Below, piece after piece: positions 9,988 to 21,249 of a stretch of DNA of 64,000 bases (position 1 is its first letter; every line of letters starts with the position of its first letter). Origin of the DNA: Notamacropus eugenii (taxonomy: Eukaryota > Chordata > Mammalia > Diprotodontia > Macropodidae); assembly GCF_028372415.1 (NCBI RefSeq), contig NC_092875.1, forward strand, positions 192,240,372 to 192,304,371, in the 5' to 3' direction. The notes under the pieces were generated by a model. It made no database searches. It had not been told where the DNA came from and saw only the letters and a list, made by a program, of their open reading frames with translations. The position numbers and the translations under genes were made by a program.

Positions 9988-11209
9988 GAGGCTAGGGATT
10001 CTTTTTTTTTTTAATTAATTAATTTTATTTCTTTTCAGTGTTCTCCAATCAATACCACATAACTTAGATTATTATTGTTCCCTCCCTCACCCCTCTCTCC
10101 TCCCTCCCTGAGACGGCATACAATTTTATATAGGTTCTACTCAAGCATTCTTATTAAATACATTTTCACTATAGTCATGATGTGTAGAAGAATTAAATTG
10201 AATGGGAGAAATCATATAACAAACCAAAACATAATACACACACACAAAAAATGATCGGCTACATTCTGCGATTGAATTCCATAGTTCTTTCTCTGGATTT
10301 GGAAGGCATTTTGCCTTAGAAGACCATTGGGAATTTTTTTTAAGTCCTTGCATTGCAATGAAGTTCCAAGTCAACCAGAAAAAGCTCTTGCACACTGTGG
10401 TCGTTGCTGTGCACAAAGTTCTCCTGGTTCTGCTCCTTTCGCTCACCATCAGATCATATAAGTCTTTCCAGGTCTATCTGAAGTCTTCCTGTTCATCATT
10501 TCTTATAGTATTCCATTACATTCACACACCACTATTTATTCAGCCATTCCCCAACTGATGGGCATCCCCTTGATTTCCAGGTTTTGGCCACCACAAAGAG
10601 AGCTGCTATAAATATTTTTGTACATGTGGGACCCTTTCTCATTTTTATGATCTCTTGGGGATACAGTCCTAGAAGCAATATTGCTGGATCAAAGGGTATG
10701 CACATTTTTGTAGCCCTTTGGGCATAGTTCCAAATTGCTCTCCAGAATGGGTGGATCAGCTCACAGCTCCACCAACAATGTATTAGTGTTCCAACTCTCC
10801 CACATCTTCTCCAACACCTATCATTTTCCTATTCTGTCATGTTTGCCAATCTGATAAGTGTGATGTGATTTCTCAGAATTATTTTGATTTGCATCTCTCT
10901 AATCAAAAGTGATTTAGAGTATTTTTTCATATGACTATAGATATCTTTAATTTCTTCCTCTGAAAGTTGCCTGTTCATATCCTTTGACCATTTATCAATT
11001 GGGGAATGACTTGTATTTTTGTACGTTTGACTCAGTTCTTTATATATTCTAGAAATGAGGCCTTTATCACTGACATTAGCTGTAAAAATTCTTTCCCAGT
11101 TTTCTACATCCCTCCAAATTTTGGTTGCATTGGGTTTGGTTTGCAAAAACTTTTCAGTTTTATGTAATCAAAATTATCCATCTTGCACTTCATAATGAGG
11201 CTAGGGATT
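9988..11209 (-). mobile_element. 5'-truncated L1 (antisense) with 13-bp duplication
   Basis: The insert (10001-11196) starts on the plus strand with poly-T, the reverse of an A-tail, and is flanked by a perfect GAGGCTAGGGATT (9988-10000 and 11197-11209). It holds the L1 3' untranslated region and the ORF2 C-terminus. It broke the LTR between its promoter-like TATA box and its polyadenylation signal. Confidence 0.92.
10829..11146 (-). pseudogene. L1 ORF2 C-terminal fragment
   Basis: The 105-residue open stretch matches the C-terminal part of L1 ORF2p, the endonuclease/reverse transcriptase that copies L1 RNA at a nicked target. The recognisable block is SPIDKWSKDMNRQLSEEE, followed by SHMKKYSKSLLIREMQIK and a degraded HLTPVR-like segment (HITLIRLANM). 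The endonuclease and RT catalytic domains lie upstream in a full L1 and are absent because the insertion is 5'-truncated near 11196. The reading frame closes just before the L1 3' region. It has no start or promoter of its own and is not functional. Confidence 0.9.
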
Positions 11210-11659
11210 TTTATAGGGGAAAGCCTGTCATGAGCAGGGACATGAGGTAGTCAGAGACTGTAGCTCAGAGTCTGGTGGATTATCTAGGCATATAATTATT
11301 CCATTGTCCAGCTCCAGAGGGCGGGACCTGGGTCCTCAATTAGTTTTCTCCTAATGTGACTTGATTATTTCAGATAATGGGCTTCCCATTGACCACCATT
11401 TGAATCTCATCATCTTTCCCACTGGAGATACCCAAATTCATTTGAGTTGAGTTCATGCATTCCACATCAGTTTGCCTTTACTTCTCCAGCTCATTTTACA
11501 GATGAGTAAACTGAAATAAACACAGTTAAGTGACTTGTCCAGGGTCAAACAACCAGTATGTGTCTGAGGCCAGATTTGAACTGAGGAAGAGGAAGCCTTC
11601 CTGACTCCAGGTGCAGCAGTCTATCCACCAAGCCACTTAGCTATGCATCATATACATAG

Positions 11660-13245
11660 AATCAAGGAATATTTTCTATCTAGAAAGATAAAGAAGAGCT
11701 CTTTGGCTTTTCCTTAACAAACCTAGTCCTTCATTCAAGTGGAAAGACAGCACTAGAGACAGCAGCTCCCTATGAATAGCCAAACTGAGTTCCTCAAAAT
11801 AATTCGAGGATGGCTCCCTCAAAGCACCTGGCTACTATAACATATGCAGAAAAACAAACTAAAATGGTGGATGTTTAGTATGCTCCACCTTCTGATCTGT
11901 TTCTCAAGTTTAACAAAATGAACCAGCTAGCAGAACTAGTTTCATAGGACTACCTCCCATCAGGCTTAATGTTGATACTCCTCAGTTAAGAGTAGCCCAG
12001 GAAGCTTCAGGATAGAAAGAAAGATAAATGAATTCAGTCTCTTTGGTAGTAATCTAAAATTAAAAGCAGAAGCCAATGGCACAAATGAAATATGGGGCAG
12101 GGGGATGGTGTTTTGGAACTTTTCAGAATCACTAGAATCCAAAATGCTTATCTTTGGAAGTACACACACTCACTTACTAGCAGGTCTTGGACTCTGTACC
12201 TAAGTAGTTAGGAAAATTCCCACGATGCAGAAACAACAATCAGAATTTCCATGGGCAGTAGGCAACTGCTGTTCCTGCCTGAGAAAGTAGAATAAGTACA
12301 GGTTTCATGGGAAGACCCTGGGAAAATGCCCGCTTGCCTTGTGAAGCTGTTCAGCTTTGCTCTCCACACATACAACTTCAACTTCATTTCTACTCGTGGT
12401 TAGAAACCCAGGGTTTGCAAATGGGGCTTTGGAAAGGACTGTGTAATCTTTTAAAAGCCTTCTAGGTGTTAACAGCAGGAGAGGGAGGGTAAGGAGGATA
12501 ACACGTATGGCTGAGCAACCTTTCGCCAAATGAGAGGGTTTTCATGAGCTCTAATGCTATTTCCATCTACTGCCTTTGGCTAAAAATTCCCAGCCAGACC
12601 AGTACTTCGGATTGGAATCCTTTGCCTTGAGTCTTTGCTGCTACCCATAAAATAAGAATGAACTGTCAATTCTAGGCAAAATGCCTGGGAATTTCCTGGA
12701 TTGTGTTTAGAGACTGAGTTTTCCCCCTAAGAATTACTATGGTTTGGAATTTTCACCTCCCAGCAGTGAACACCTTTCTTCCTTTCTTAGGCTATTCTAG
12801 CTCTTGGAGACCTGTAGGAAAATAGGAGTGGGAGGGAGAGAGTGGGATATGTACAAGGAAGTCCTTCATGTTCATTGGGGGAGAATAAATATCTCTGAGT
12901 CTAATTCATGGTCAATGCATTGCAAGGAAAGAAAAGACGTTCTGAGGAAACTTAGTAATATTAGCATACAGGAATGTTGCAAAGGGCACTTTATTCGTAG
13001 GGAAAATATACACACATCCACATTTATAAAAGGATATATTCAGCGTGTCCTAAAAATCTTGGTATGGTTTTAAGTTCAATAGATTAAAATTGCATTAAAA
13101 CCTTTGGAATATTGTGAATAGTACATAGGATATAAGATGTATTGTATATACGGGAATATCATTCAGGTTTGGAATACATTGCCTATGAGAACCCTTTTGA
13201 ATCTGAAATTATGTAATTGCAGTATTCTTTTAGAGGATATAGGAA
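11660..13245. other. Unannotated, mostly unique stretch
   Basis: About 1.6 kb without a recognised repeat. ORFs on both strands (for example 12305-12529 minus, 12804-13073 plus) lack domains, codon regularity or splice context that I can see. It could hold non-coding regulatory DNA. Confidence 0.5.
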
Positions 13246-13248
13246 TAT

Positions 13249-13356
13249 TGTGTGTGTGTGTGTATGTGCATGTGTGTGGATGGATAGAGGGTGTATATAT
13301 GCATACATATTAGCATACATACATTTACATATGCATACATAAATGTACACATATAT
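13249..13356. repeat. (TG)n / (CATA)n low-complexity tract
   Basis: A short (TG)n run followed by imperfect tatatgcatacatat repeats. Confidence 0.85.
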
Positions 13357-13394
13357 GATGTGTCTATGTATATTCAGAAATAAAATGTATCTCA

Positions 13395-15130
13395 CAGATC
13401 ATCTCTTCTAAACTAAATCTGAATAAGAATCTACTTTACAACATATTTGACAACAAGTCATTCAACTTTTGCTTGAAGACTTATAGTGAAGAACCCACTA
13501 TCTTTTTGAGGTATCCTGTTACACTTTTGGACAACTTTATAACTGTTGAAGTTTTTCCCTACATGAAACTGAAATCTGTCTCTCAGTAACTTCTATTGGT
13601 TGATTCCAGTTCTATTCTCTAGGGCCAAGAACTACAACAATGATTCTTCCTTGACTTCCTAGGTTTTCAAATACTTAACTAAGTATTCAGTCATTCTGAA
13701 CTCTCCTCTTCTCTAGCTTAAACATCCCTAGGTCCTTCAACCCATTCTCTTATGACACAACCTTAAAACCTTTTGCTGCCAGCCTTCTTACACTTTTCTG
13801 GATGTATTCTAGCTAGTCAATGTCCATCATAAAACATGGTGGTCCAAATTTAACAAGACAGAGTACAACAAGACTGGTAATCACAGATTTTATCCTGGGT
13901 GTTGTATCTCCCTTAATGTAGGCTAGGATAGAATTGGATTTGGGGGTGCCATTTCTCATTTTTGACTACTGTTGACATTGTATGAAGTACACCAAAATCC
14001 ATTTCATACAAAGTAGGTACTCCAACCTACACATTTTTATTAGAATTAGTTGATTAAAAATATCATGTATAAGAATTTGAATTTTTCTTTGTATATCTCA
14101 TTAGTTTTTGACCCAGCATTCAAGCCTGTTGAGATCTCTTTTCATCCTGATTCTGTTATCCAACATGCTAGCAACTCTGACTAGATTTATGTCAACTACA
14201 AATTAGACAAATATGTTATCTAAGTCTGAATCTAAGTCACTGATGAATACATTAAAAAGCAAAGGAATAATAAGCACAGATATCTGGGTCACTTAACCAA
14301 TGAACTCCTCACAAGTTTCCATTGAACCATTAATCATTAGGGTCTGATTACTCAACTGTTTATGAATCCATAAAATTGTACCATCAACCAGCCCATGTCT
14401 TTCTATCTGGTCTCCAAGAATTTCATAAGAGATTTAGTTGAGTGCTTTGTCAAAATCCAGATAAAATGTATCAATAGTATCATCTTCATCAACTTTTATT
14501 ATTACCCAGTTAAAAATGGAAATGGAAATCAGGTGATGCTGTGCTGAAATTTTGTGCTCCCTTTTCTAAAGGTTCACTAACCACTTTTTAATGACTTCCA
14601 GAACTTCATTAGGATGAAAGTTAGGCTCAATAACCTCTGGTTTGCACATTTCTTTCTTTTCCATTTCTTTTAAAGAGACAATCTATCCTTCTCCAAAATT
14701 ACAATACTGACTCCTTTTTTGTCATTTTTTCCTGTCCCTTTAGCCCAAAGAACATTCTGTTTGGCAGAGAAAACAAACAAAATATGGGTCAAGTAGTTCT
14801 GTCTTCTCTGAATTATCCATTTTCATCCACTGCTTGACCCCAAGCAAAAGGTCTATCTCTTCTCTAATTTTGTTTTTTTCCCCCCAATATAGCTAAAGAA
14901 TCCCTTTTCAATTTTTTATTCTCTTGAGCATTCCTTGTCAATATCAGCTTGGAGCTTCAGTACTTTTGTCACTATATGTATAGTAGCATTCCATGCTACT
15001 GAGTTTATCCTCTGTTACTTGCCCTTGCTTCTAAAAGATCTACAATTCTATGAAATATTTTCCCAAAATCTCAATAAAATTAATGTTGGGGCTATATGCA
15101 TTGATGAGATATATTATAATTGTGAATTAG
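13395..15130 (-). mobile_element. CR1/L3 LINE (antisense) with fossil reverse transcriptase
   Basis: On the minus strand around 14100-14215 the codons read FVVDINLVRVASMLDNRIRM followed by KRDLNRLECW. This matches the CR1/L3 RT segment after the FADDTKL catalytic motif, with the two aspartates degraded. The block near 14420-14470 ('gagtgctttgtcaaaatccagat') is the antisense of the upstream D(T/K)VP region. The 3' part near 13395-13560 matches the antisense CR1 tail ('cttgaagacttatagtgaagaacccac'). Stops and indels throughout show a long-dead copy. About 1.7 kb is unusually long for such an old element. Confidence 0.75.
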
Positions 15131-15339
15131 TTAAGAAGTGAAAGTTAATTTCTCTTATTGCCTATGGAGATTTAGTACAAATCAGGAAATAATCAATTTG
15201 CTATTTTACTGATTCTTATAAGTCAGAAATGCCCTGTTCTATCATAATACATGACTCAAGACTGAAAGAAATACATGGGATAGACAGAAGGAAACCATTA
15301 AGTCATCTCAAGATTTTCCATCAGCAAAACTTAAAGAAA
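15131..15339. other. Unannotated stretch
   Basis: AT-rich sequence with nothing recognised. The ORF just upstream (14935-15141) is antisense to the CR1/L3 copy. Confidence 0.4.
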
Positions 15340-15545
15340 AAATATTAATAATAATTCACATTTGTGATTATAAGCTACTTTCATCACAAGATTCCTGTGA
15401 CGTAGTTAGTGCAAATGTTATGATTACTCTTTAATAGAAAAGGAAAATAAGGGTGAGACAGTAATGAACCTTCTCATGTCACAATTAGTACCAATGCACT
15501 CTTTCCACTAACCTTCAGTGCCCCAGGATCTGAACTCCTTTTGGG
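15340..15545 (-). mobile_element. MIR SINE fragment (antisense)
   Basis: 'taataataattcacatttgtgattataagc' leads into 'acaagattcctgtgacgtag', and later 'atagaaaaggaaaataaggg'. This is a degraded antisense MIR (AACAACCCTGTGAGGTAG ... ATGAGGAAACTGAG). Confidence 0.55.
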
Positions 15546-15980
15546 CAGTTAAACATAATATAATAGAATCCCTGATGAATCTCCCAAGTCTGAATGACAT
15601 TGTGCTAAAGTAGGAATGATAATTAGTGATGATTATAGTGAGAATTATTCTGATATTTTCATTTCTCTGGTATGGAACAATAGGCTACTGAAAAGAAGGC
15701 TGCACATTGCTTTCCCATTATGTTACCATGAGCCAATCCAACATGCTCCCGTGTAATGGTTTGCAAGACATGGGTGAGTAAGAAGTGATATAGTTTCAGT
15801 CTTAATGAGATGTGGAAAAATAATCAGGAACATATTTCAGACTATGCTGATTTCAATGAGTATTGGGAAAGAGTATAGATATTGTATTTTGTCCTATTTT
15901 TCTCTCTGGAAATTATGTTCTCTATCTAATCTTACAGGAGCATGTCATATTTATCTATATTACATCCACCTGTGCATGTG
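15546..15980. other. Unannotated stretch
   Basis: Nothing recognised. No ORF of note. Confidence 0.4.
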
Positions 15981-15984
15981 ATTA

Positions 15985-16053
15985 CTACTAATAATAGCTG
16001 ACATTTATATTGTACTTCAAGGTTTACGAAGTTATTTTCATATATTCATTTCA
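15985..16053 (-). mobile_element. MIR end fragment (antisense)
   Basis: 'actaataatagctgacatttatattgtacttcaaggtttac' is the antisense MIR terminus (AATAGCTAACATTTATATAGTGCTTTAAGGTTTAC). Confidence 0.6.
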
Positions 16054-16115
16054 CATATATGTATGTACATATTTGAAGTTATGTGTATACATACATATAT
16101 ATATATATATATCAT
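16054..16115. repeat. AT-rich microsatellite
   Basis: Imperfect tatgtacata units passing into a perfect (AT) run of about 26 bp. Confidence 0.9.
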
Positions 16116-17639
16116 ATGTTACATCAATGAATTAAACAAATGGAAGATGGATACCTAAACCTTTAATATGTAAAATGAACTAATATTTTTAAATGGGGAA
16201 AAAATCTCCCTTGAAATAATACTGTACTTACAATTCTTTTACTTTACTTTGCATTCATGTGCATGCATCCACACACTGAAAGGAACTGTTTACATTATTT
16301 TACTTTACACGTGCCCATACATGTTGTTTACCATTAAGTGTCCTATATTTAAATATAATAAATTATCTAAAAGAATGCTTCATTCCCTGTAATGTGTGCC
16401 AATTTTTCAGAAATGCTTGGCAAATATCTCTGTTATTTGGTGTGAAACTAGCTCTTAATCTTTCAAATAATAGGTACTTATATTTGTTTGGATTTCAGTG
16501 AAAGAATGAAAAGCTGAGATTCTTATATGAGTAATTGAATACTTAAAATCTTTTATGATTTTGTACTGTGACTGGCCTCCTGGAGGATAAAATAATGCTA
16601 TTTTTCAAGTGGCTGTATCATACCAAGAACTCTATTCTGAAGGGATCCTATATGTGTAAGGATTTGTGGGCCTGAGATCAACAAGGGAGATTATCAATAC
16701 CTAATATATATGCATCAGTTCAATTTCAGGGAGAAACAGATGGGAGAACTCCAACACTTACGGTCCTCAATGGGCCCATTTCAGACATAGACAAACCTAA
16801 TTAAAATAAAATAGACAAGAAAAAAAGCTAAAGACCTGAGTAGCATTATGGGAAAATTAGATAGATGGTCTCTGGCAATTACTAAGTAGAAATGGTAAGA
16901 AATGTACCTATTCTCAGCTGTAAATTGCAACTTTACAAAAAATTAGCTATATATTAGTGCATACCAACTTCTTAAGGGAGAAGAGCAGAAATATGAAACA
17001 TATTTTTTTTAACTAACCACAACATGATAAAAATTGATAATTATTTTTAGCTTGCTTGGTCCTAAGTTCACCATGTCAGCTTCTAGACATCTCCAAGTCA
17101 TGTTACCTGAACTCTGTCCACCTTTTCCTCCCCCAAGAACATAGAGCCTATGAAAACAATTCTACCAAACTCTTCCTTTGGGATGAATATGATTCTAACA
17201 TATAAGGCAGGAAGAGATAAAGCAGAACTCAAAACACATAAAACAATCTCTGTAATAAGGGATTGGTCAATGAGGGCCCAGTCTTAGTAACAGGCACAGT
17301 GCTTTGCCTGATGGCAAAAGATGCAGATGTTTGGAGAGTTTGATTCCACTAAAGCAGAATGGAGGAATGCTTTCCACTCCATAGCATGCATTGTACCTGT
17401 TTCCTGTTTGACTACTATGGCCACACAAAGGATTCCAAAAGAGGAACTAGATTTCCTTTTTCCTTCCTACTGGCTATGAGGTACACAGAGGACTCTCCGA
17501 GTTCAAAACTCTGGAGGGTTAATGAGAGGCTACCTCAGATAGCTTTGAATACTCTGATCAATGCAACTGAATCATGATCCCAGAAGACTGTAAGGGAAGC
17601 ATATTCCCTACCTCTAGGCAGAAACTATAGGTAAATAAT
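16116..17639. other. Unannotated, mostly unique AT-rich stretch
   Basis: About 1.5 kb with no recognised transposon. The part at 16330-16640 is complex and repeat-free, so it is a reasonable place to test for conservation. The ORF at 17359-17577 (72 codons, plus) shows no domain. Confidence 0.45.
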
Positions 17640-18012
17640 GAAACATACATTTTCAGACATGATAAACTTGTGACTTTTTTTCTTGACTGTATTTATTTGC
17701 CACAAAGGAGGGTTATTTTTGTTGTTGTTGGGAAGGATATAGAGGGATTGAGGAATATTGATAATGAGACAAAAAAAAAGAAAGAAAAGAACACAAATTG
17801 AAAATGCACACAAGAGAACAGAAGGAAATTCAGAAAGGGAGACAGATGAGGAGGGCAATTTTGGTGTTACTACATTAAATTTAATATTTATTTAAAAATG
17901 AGTAGAGTTTCACAGTTTCATATAGAAACCTATTTTCTCTTTGAATACACAAATGTTTTGCTTTTCTGTGTTTGTCAAGTTCATAATAAAAATTAAATTA
18001 AAATAAATAAAA
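17640..18012 (+). mobile_element. Unclassified repeat, copy 1 (LINE-like 3' end)
   Basis: The segment 'gaacagaaggaaattcagaaagggagacag' ... 'acattaaatttaatatttatttaaaaatgag' ... 'cacagtttcatatagaaacc' aligns with 46260-46490. It ends in an A-rich run (aaaattaaattaaaataaataaaat), like a retroposon tail. I do not recognise the family. Confidence 0.5.
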
Positions 18013-18335
18013 TTGACCTAATGGATGGAGTATATTAAACATTGGGTGTGTGATATGCAGTACCATTTGATATGTAACTTAACAAAGTAACTCAGCTCTA
18101 TCAAGTATCAAGTGCTGATTCAAGTATGACTTGAAAGGACTGGATATGATCTCTCAACTCTGCAAAATTTCCATAGCTTTTATACATTTAATAAAAACAT
18201 TAACATTTAGATGATACTAATAAGGGCAAAACACTGTTGACTACAAAAAATCTGCTTTTCCATCTTGACTATCCTTTTTATTGAACTTCATTCAATCTTT
18301 AGAGGAAAATATCCCCATAGTAGAGTGGAAAAAAT
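18013..18335. other. Unannotated stretch
   Basis: Nothing recognised. Confidence 0.4.
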
Positions 18336-18339
18336 ACTG

Positions 18340-18450
18340 GGCTGAGAATGAGAATCATAGAATCTCAGAGGGACCTTGTCTTCCATCTAATTGAGTTCAT
18401 CCTTGAGCAGGAATCTTTTCTAAAACATTCCCAACAAGTTTTCATCCAGT
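18340..18450 (-). mobile_element. CR1/L3 3' end fragment (antisense)
   Basis: 'gagaatcatagaatctcagagggaccttg...catctaattgagttcatcc' is the antisense of the CR1/L3 terminus, which carries ATTCTATG-type octamers. Confidence 0.6.
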
Positions 18451-18461
18451 CTTCTGAAGCA

Positions 18462-18695
18462 GATAGTTGGTATAGAACACTGGGCCAAGAGTCAGGTTCA
18501 AATCTGGCCTCGGACACTAGCTGTGATCCTGAGCAAGTCACTTAACCTCTTTCTGTTTCAGTTTTTTCACCTGTAAAAGTTTCTTCACCTATAAAAATAA
18601 TAACACCTACCTAACAGGGTTGATGTGAGGATAAAATGAGATAACATTTGTAAAGCTGTTAGCACAGTGCCTGGCTATAGGCATAAGCAAAGTGG
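18462..18695 (+). mobile_element. Ther1/MIR-type SINE
   Basis: Head 'aacactgggccaagagtcaggttcaaatctggcctcggacac', core 'gagcaagtcacttaacctc', tail 'aaagctgttagcacagtgcctggc'. A short internal duplication of 'ttcacctgtaaaa / ttcacctataaaa' is present. Confidence 0.8.
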
Positions 18696-18699
18696 GATA

Positions 18700-20560
18700 T
18701 TTTTTATGGTTTTTTTTTTTTTCCTGGAGTTCAGTTTCCTAGGCTCTGGCTAAATTGTAAACATCTGAAGGATTAATCTCCTTTGAACCCTGATAATTCA
18801 TACCTGTGCTGAGTCACTTAGGTTTTGTGCCTTCTGGCTCTGAACCATCAGGAGCCAAGTCTTTGTTATATATTCTGGGAGGATGGCATTTTGCTTTGTG
18901 GGCTCACTCAGAAGAAAGACCTTTTGATTCCCTGGACAGGACTGTGAGCAGCTGTTTGTTAAGAGACCCCAGCTACTCAGATGTGGGAGCTCTCCCAGTC
19001 TGGTGGTGTATGTAGGTGGTTGTATCACTTTATTCAGATAGTAGTAGCCCTGTCTATTGAATCTCTTAGCTAATTTCTCTGCTTGTATTTTCTATACTCA
19101 TTTCTTTCTATTTATCTGTGATTAAAGTAACCCTTTTTTAAATTGTTGACCCCTTTAAAGTTATCTTTCCTTTATAAAAGCAGATCAAAGAACCTGTGCT
19201 AGCAGGCCATCCTGGGTACATTAGGGTGCTTGCTACTACACTGGCACATAGTCGGCTTTTAATAAATACTTCTTTTCCTTCCTTTCCTTTCTTCCTTCTC
19301 TTAAAGACTTCCAGTTTAGTGGAAATCTTACTGCCTGTTGAGTTAGTCAAGCCCTTCTTTGGTCAGCTCTCATTGGCAAGACATTTTTCCTTACATGATG
19401 CCCAAATCCATTTCTCTTTAGCTTTCAAACTGATCTCTAATTCTATCATGTGATACCAAGAGTATTTAGATTTTAACACTAAGTCTAAGGAACTATCCAG
19501 CAAGCCATAACTGTGCTTAACTTTAGCTTTGGTATCTGAAAAATGAGATTAGGCCATGTAATTTCAAATATCTATTTCAAATGCAAAAGTTCATAGTAAG
19601 GGGTATGATACTGGCAGTCAGGGCTAGTCCTAAGAGATTGGAGGAGCCTGTCTTTCTGCTTCCACATTTGGACCCCCTTTTAGTATCCTTTCAACCTTGA
19701 CACTTGATTCTTGATTACCACTGGTTAGGAAAGAAATCTTATGAACTAAACGTATCTAAGACTGATAAAAATGGTCACTTTTTGAAACACTTATAACAAC
19801 TTCTTATGTTATTGTTCTCTAGAAATAGTTAGGAAAGATCACACGGAAAGGACAATTCTCATCTGAAAGGAATTGGTGGTGGAATTTCAACAACTGTGGC
19901 ACCCCCCAAATACAACAGATATCTTGGAAATGGTTCTTAAATCACTCTAGTAGTCAAACACTTATTTTACATACATCTAAAGCTGTCCCTCCCAGCCTGT
20001 GGCAACAATATATGGAATAGTATATTACATTACAAGGGCTGGGTCTAGAGTGGGCCATTGTAAGGTATTGTTTACTTACAGCGTTTTTCCTCCCTCTTGT
20101 TTTTCTGTTTGAGCTGCCAAAGCTCTTATAGATAAGGCAGGGTGGGGACTTAACTCCACCTTGAGCCAATTAAAAAGATTCTCTCTGGAAAATCTGACCA
20201 GAAGCAACTTGTTAACAGCCAATAAGGAGGCTCTGGTGTAGGAAAATTCCTACTACAAGGAAACATTTCCAAACAAAGGGTGCAACCAGTTCTCATATTA
20301 AAACAATAATTACTGCCCACAAGTTTATTTATATAAAGACATGAGAGTGTCTTTACATGACACTACATTCCCCATTATTTGGAAATATGTGGATAATTTT
20401 TGAAATCTAAGATCCCATGATCTAATTAACTGGATTTTTCCATTTTCTTCTGGCTCATCTTGTCATGTAGAACAACTTGAGAGTGCAGAAAGAATTGACT
20501 TAAAGAATTTGAAGGCTTGTCATGTAGGAGGAGAATTAGGCTTGTTCAGCACAGCCCCAG
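18700..20560. other. Mixed stretch; possible LTR-like block at 19895-20367
   Basis: 18700-19880 holds little that I recognise, apart from an L2/MIR-end-like scrap near 19235-19275 ('ctggcacatagtcggcttttaataaatac'). The block 19895-20367 begins TG, ends CA and contains two CCAAT-like motifs and a TATAAATAAA on the minus strand. Its flanks show no target duplication, so I do not call it an LTR. Confidence 0.3.
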
Positions 20561-20564
20561 AGGG

Positions 20565-20775
20565 CACAGCTAGGTGCACAGGGTGGAAATTTCAGATGAA
20601 GCAGTTTTAGTTTCTCTGAAAGAAAACACTTCCTAACAATTAGAGCTATACACTTGCGAAGTAGTGGGCTATCTCCAGAGGTGATTGGTTTCCATTTGTC
20701 CACACTGCTACAAGAGATTCTTGTTCAGATTTGGATTGGACTAGATGATATCTGAGATCTCTTCCAACTTTGAGA
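20565..20775 (+). mobile_element. CR1/L3 3' end (sense)
   Basis: 'agaaaacacttcctaacaattagagctat', then 'gtgggctatctccagaggtgattgg' and 'ttggattggactagatgatatctgagatctcttccaactttgagattctgg' match the CR1/L3 terminus (GGACTAGATGACC...CCTTCCAACTCT). Confidence 0.75.
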
Positions 20776-20854
20776 TTCTGGGTTTCTTTCAGAGTTTGGA
20801 AATTCTGAAAGGTATAGACCCATTTAATTCATGTCAAATCATCAAATAGTAAAT

Positions 20855-20985
20855 CACAAAAATCTATTGTGTATTGTGTTCTTATTTGTAATCTGTTCCC
20901 ATTTCTCATTCCCTCTAATTAAAAGTTTCTTAAGGTCACATTCTGGGTTGGTTTTCATCTTTGTCTCCTTAGCTCTCATCAGAGA
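20855..20985 (+). mobile_element. L2 3' fragment (sense)
   Basis: 'tctaattaaaagtttcttaaggtcacattctgggttggttttcatctttgtctcc' resembles the L2 3' region (TTAGACTGTGAGCTCCTTGAGGGCAGGGACT...). Diverged. Confidence 0.45.
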
Positions 20986-20989
20986 TCCT

Positions 20990-21215
20990 AGATTTAGAGC
21001 TGGAAGGGATCTTAGAAGTCATGTGATCCAGCTACTTTTGTTTTCCCCTCCCCTCCCTTCATTTTTTCTGCTTCTCCCTCCCTTCTCTTCCCCTTCCCTT
21101 CCCTTTGTAGAAGTTACTTGACCTGCCCCAAGTCAAGTACCTAATAAGTAGCAAGCATGGGATTTGAACTAAGCTCTTCTTACCTCAAATCAAGTGTGTT
21201 TTCCACTTCACAATG
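20990..21215 (-). mobile_element. MIR3/L3-tailed SINE fragment (antisense) with a C/T-rich expansion
   Basis: 'tagatttagagctggaagggatcttagaagtcatg' and 'acctgccccaagtcaagtacctaataagtagcaagcatgggatttgaac' are the two ends of a common antisense MIR3-like repeat. Between them (21040-21108) the expected 'cattttacag' region is replaced by a tccctcccttc-type low-complexity tract. Confidence 0.6.
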
Positions 21216-21249
21216 CTGACTCCTTTAAATAATAAGCACTTAATATATT

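Larger units (their letters stand above)
9669..11474 (-). mobile_element. Solo LTR (antisense) inside the SINE, itself split by an L1
   Basis: The LTR spans 9674-11469, beginning TG and ending CA, and is about 587 bp once the L1 and one duplication copy are removed. Flanks are CTTTG (9669-9673) and GTTTG (11470-11474), where the SINE consensus has one GGTTTG. On the minus strand it carries a TATAAAAA box at 11208-11215, about 255 bp from the right edge, and an AATAAA at 9761-9766. The 'ggggcaccccaaaatg' left edge resembles the LTRs at 5981 and 6686. Confidence 0.75.
9582..11658 (-). mobile_element. tRNA-headed marsupial SINE (antisense), split by an LTR
   Basis: The left piece (about 9594-9673) holds 'tcatgtccaactctttgtgacc' and 'ttggggttttcttggcaaagatac'. 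The right piece (11470-11646) continues 'cttctccagctcattttacagatgagtaaactg', ending 'ctatccaccaagccacttagcta'. Outer flanks carry a near-identical duplication, ATCATATATAT (9582 on) and ATCATATACAT (11647 on). The two pieces are one SINE separated by an LTR. Confidence 0.8.

Noticed and set aside
19895..20367. Possible solo LTR (TG...CA ends, CCAAT-like motifs)
   Set aside because: Flanks (ACAAC / TTCCC) are not duplications, and the motif layout does not fit U3-R-U5. Kept only as an unassigned stretch.
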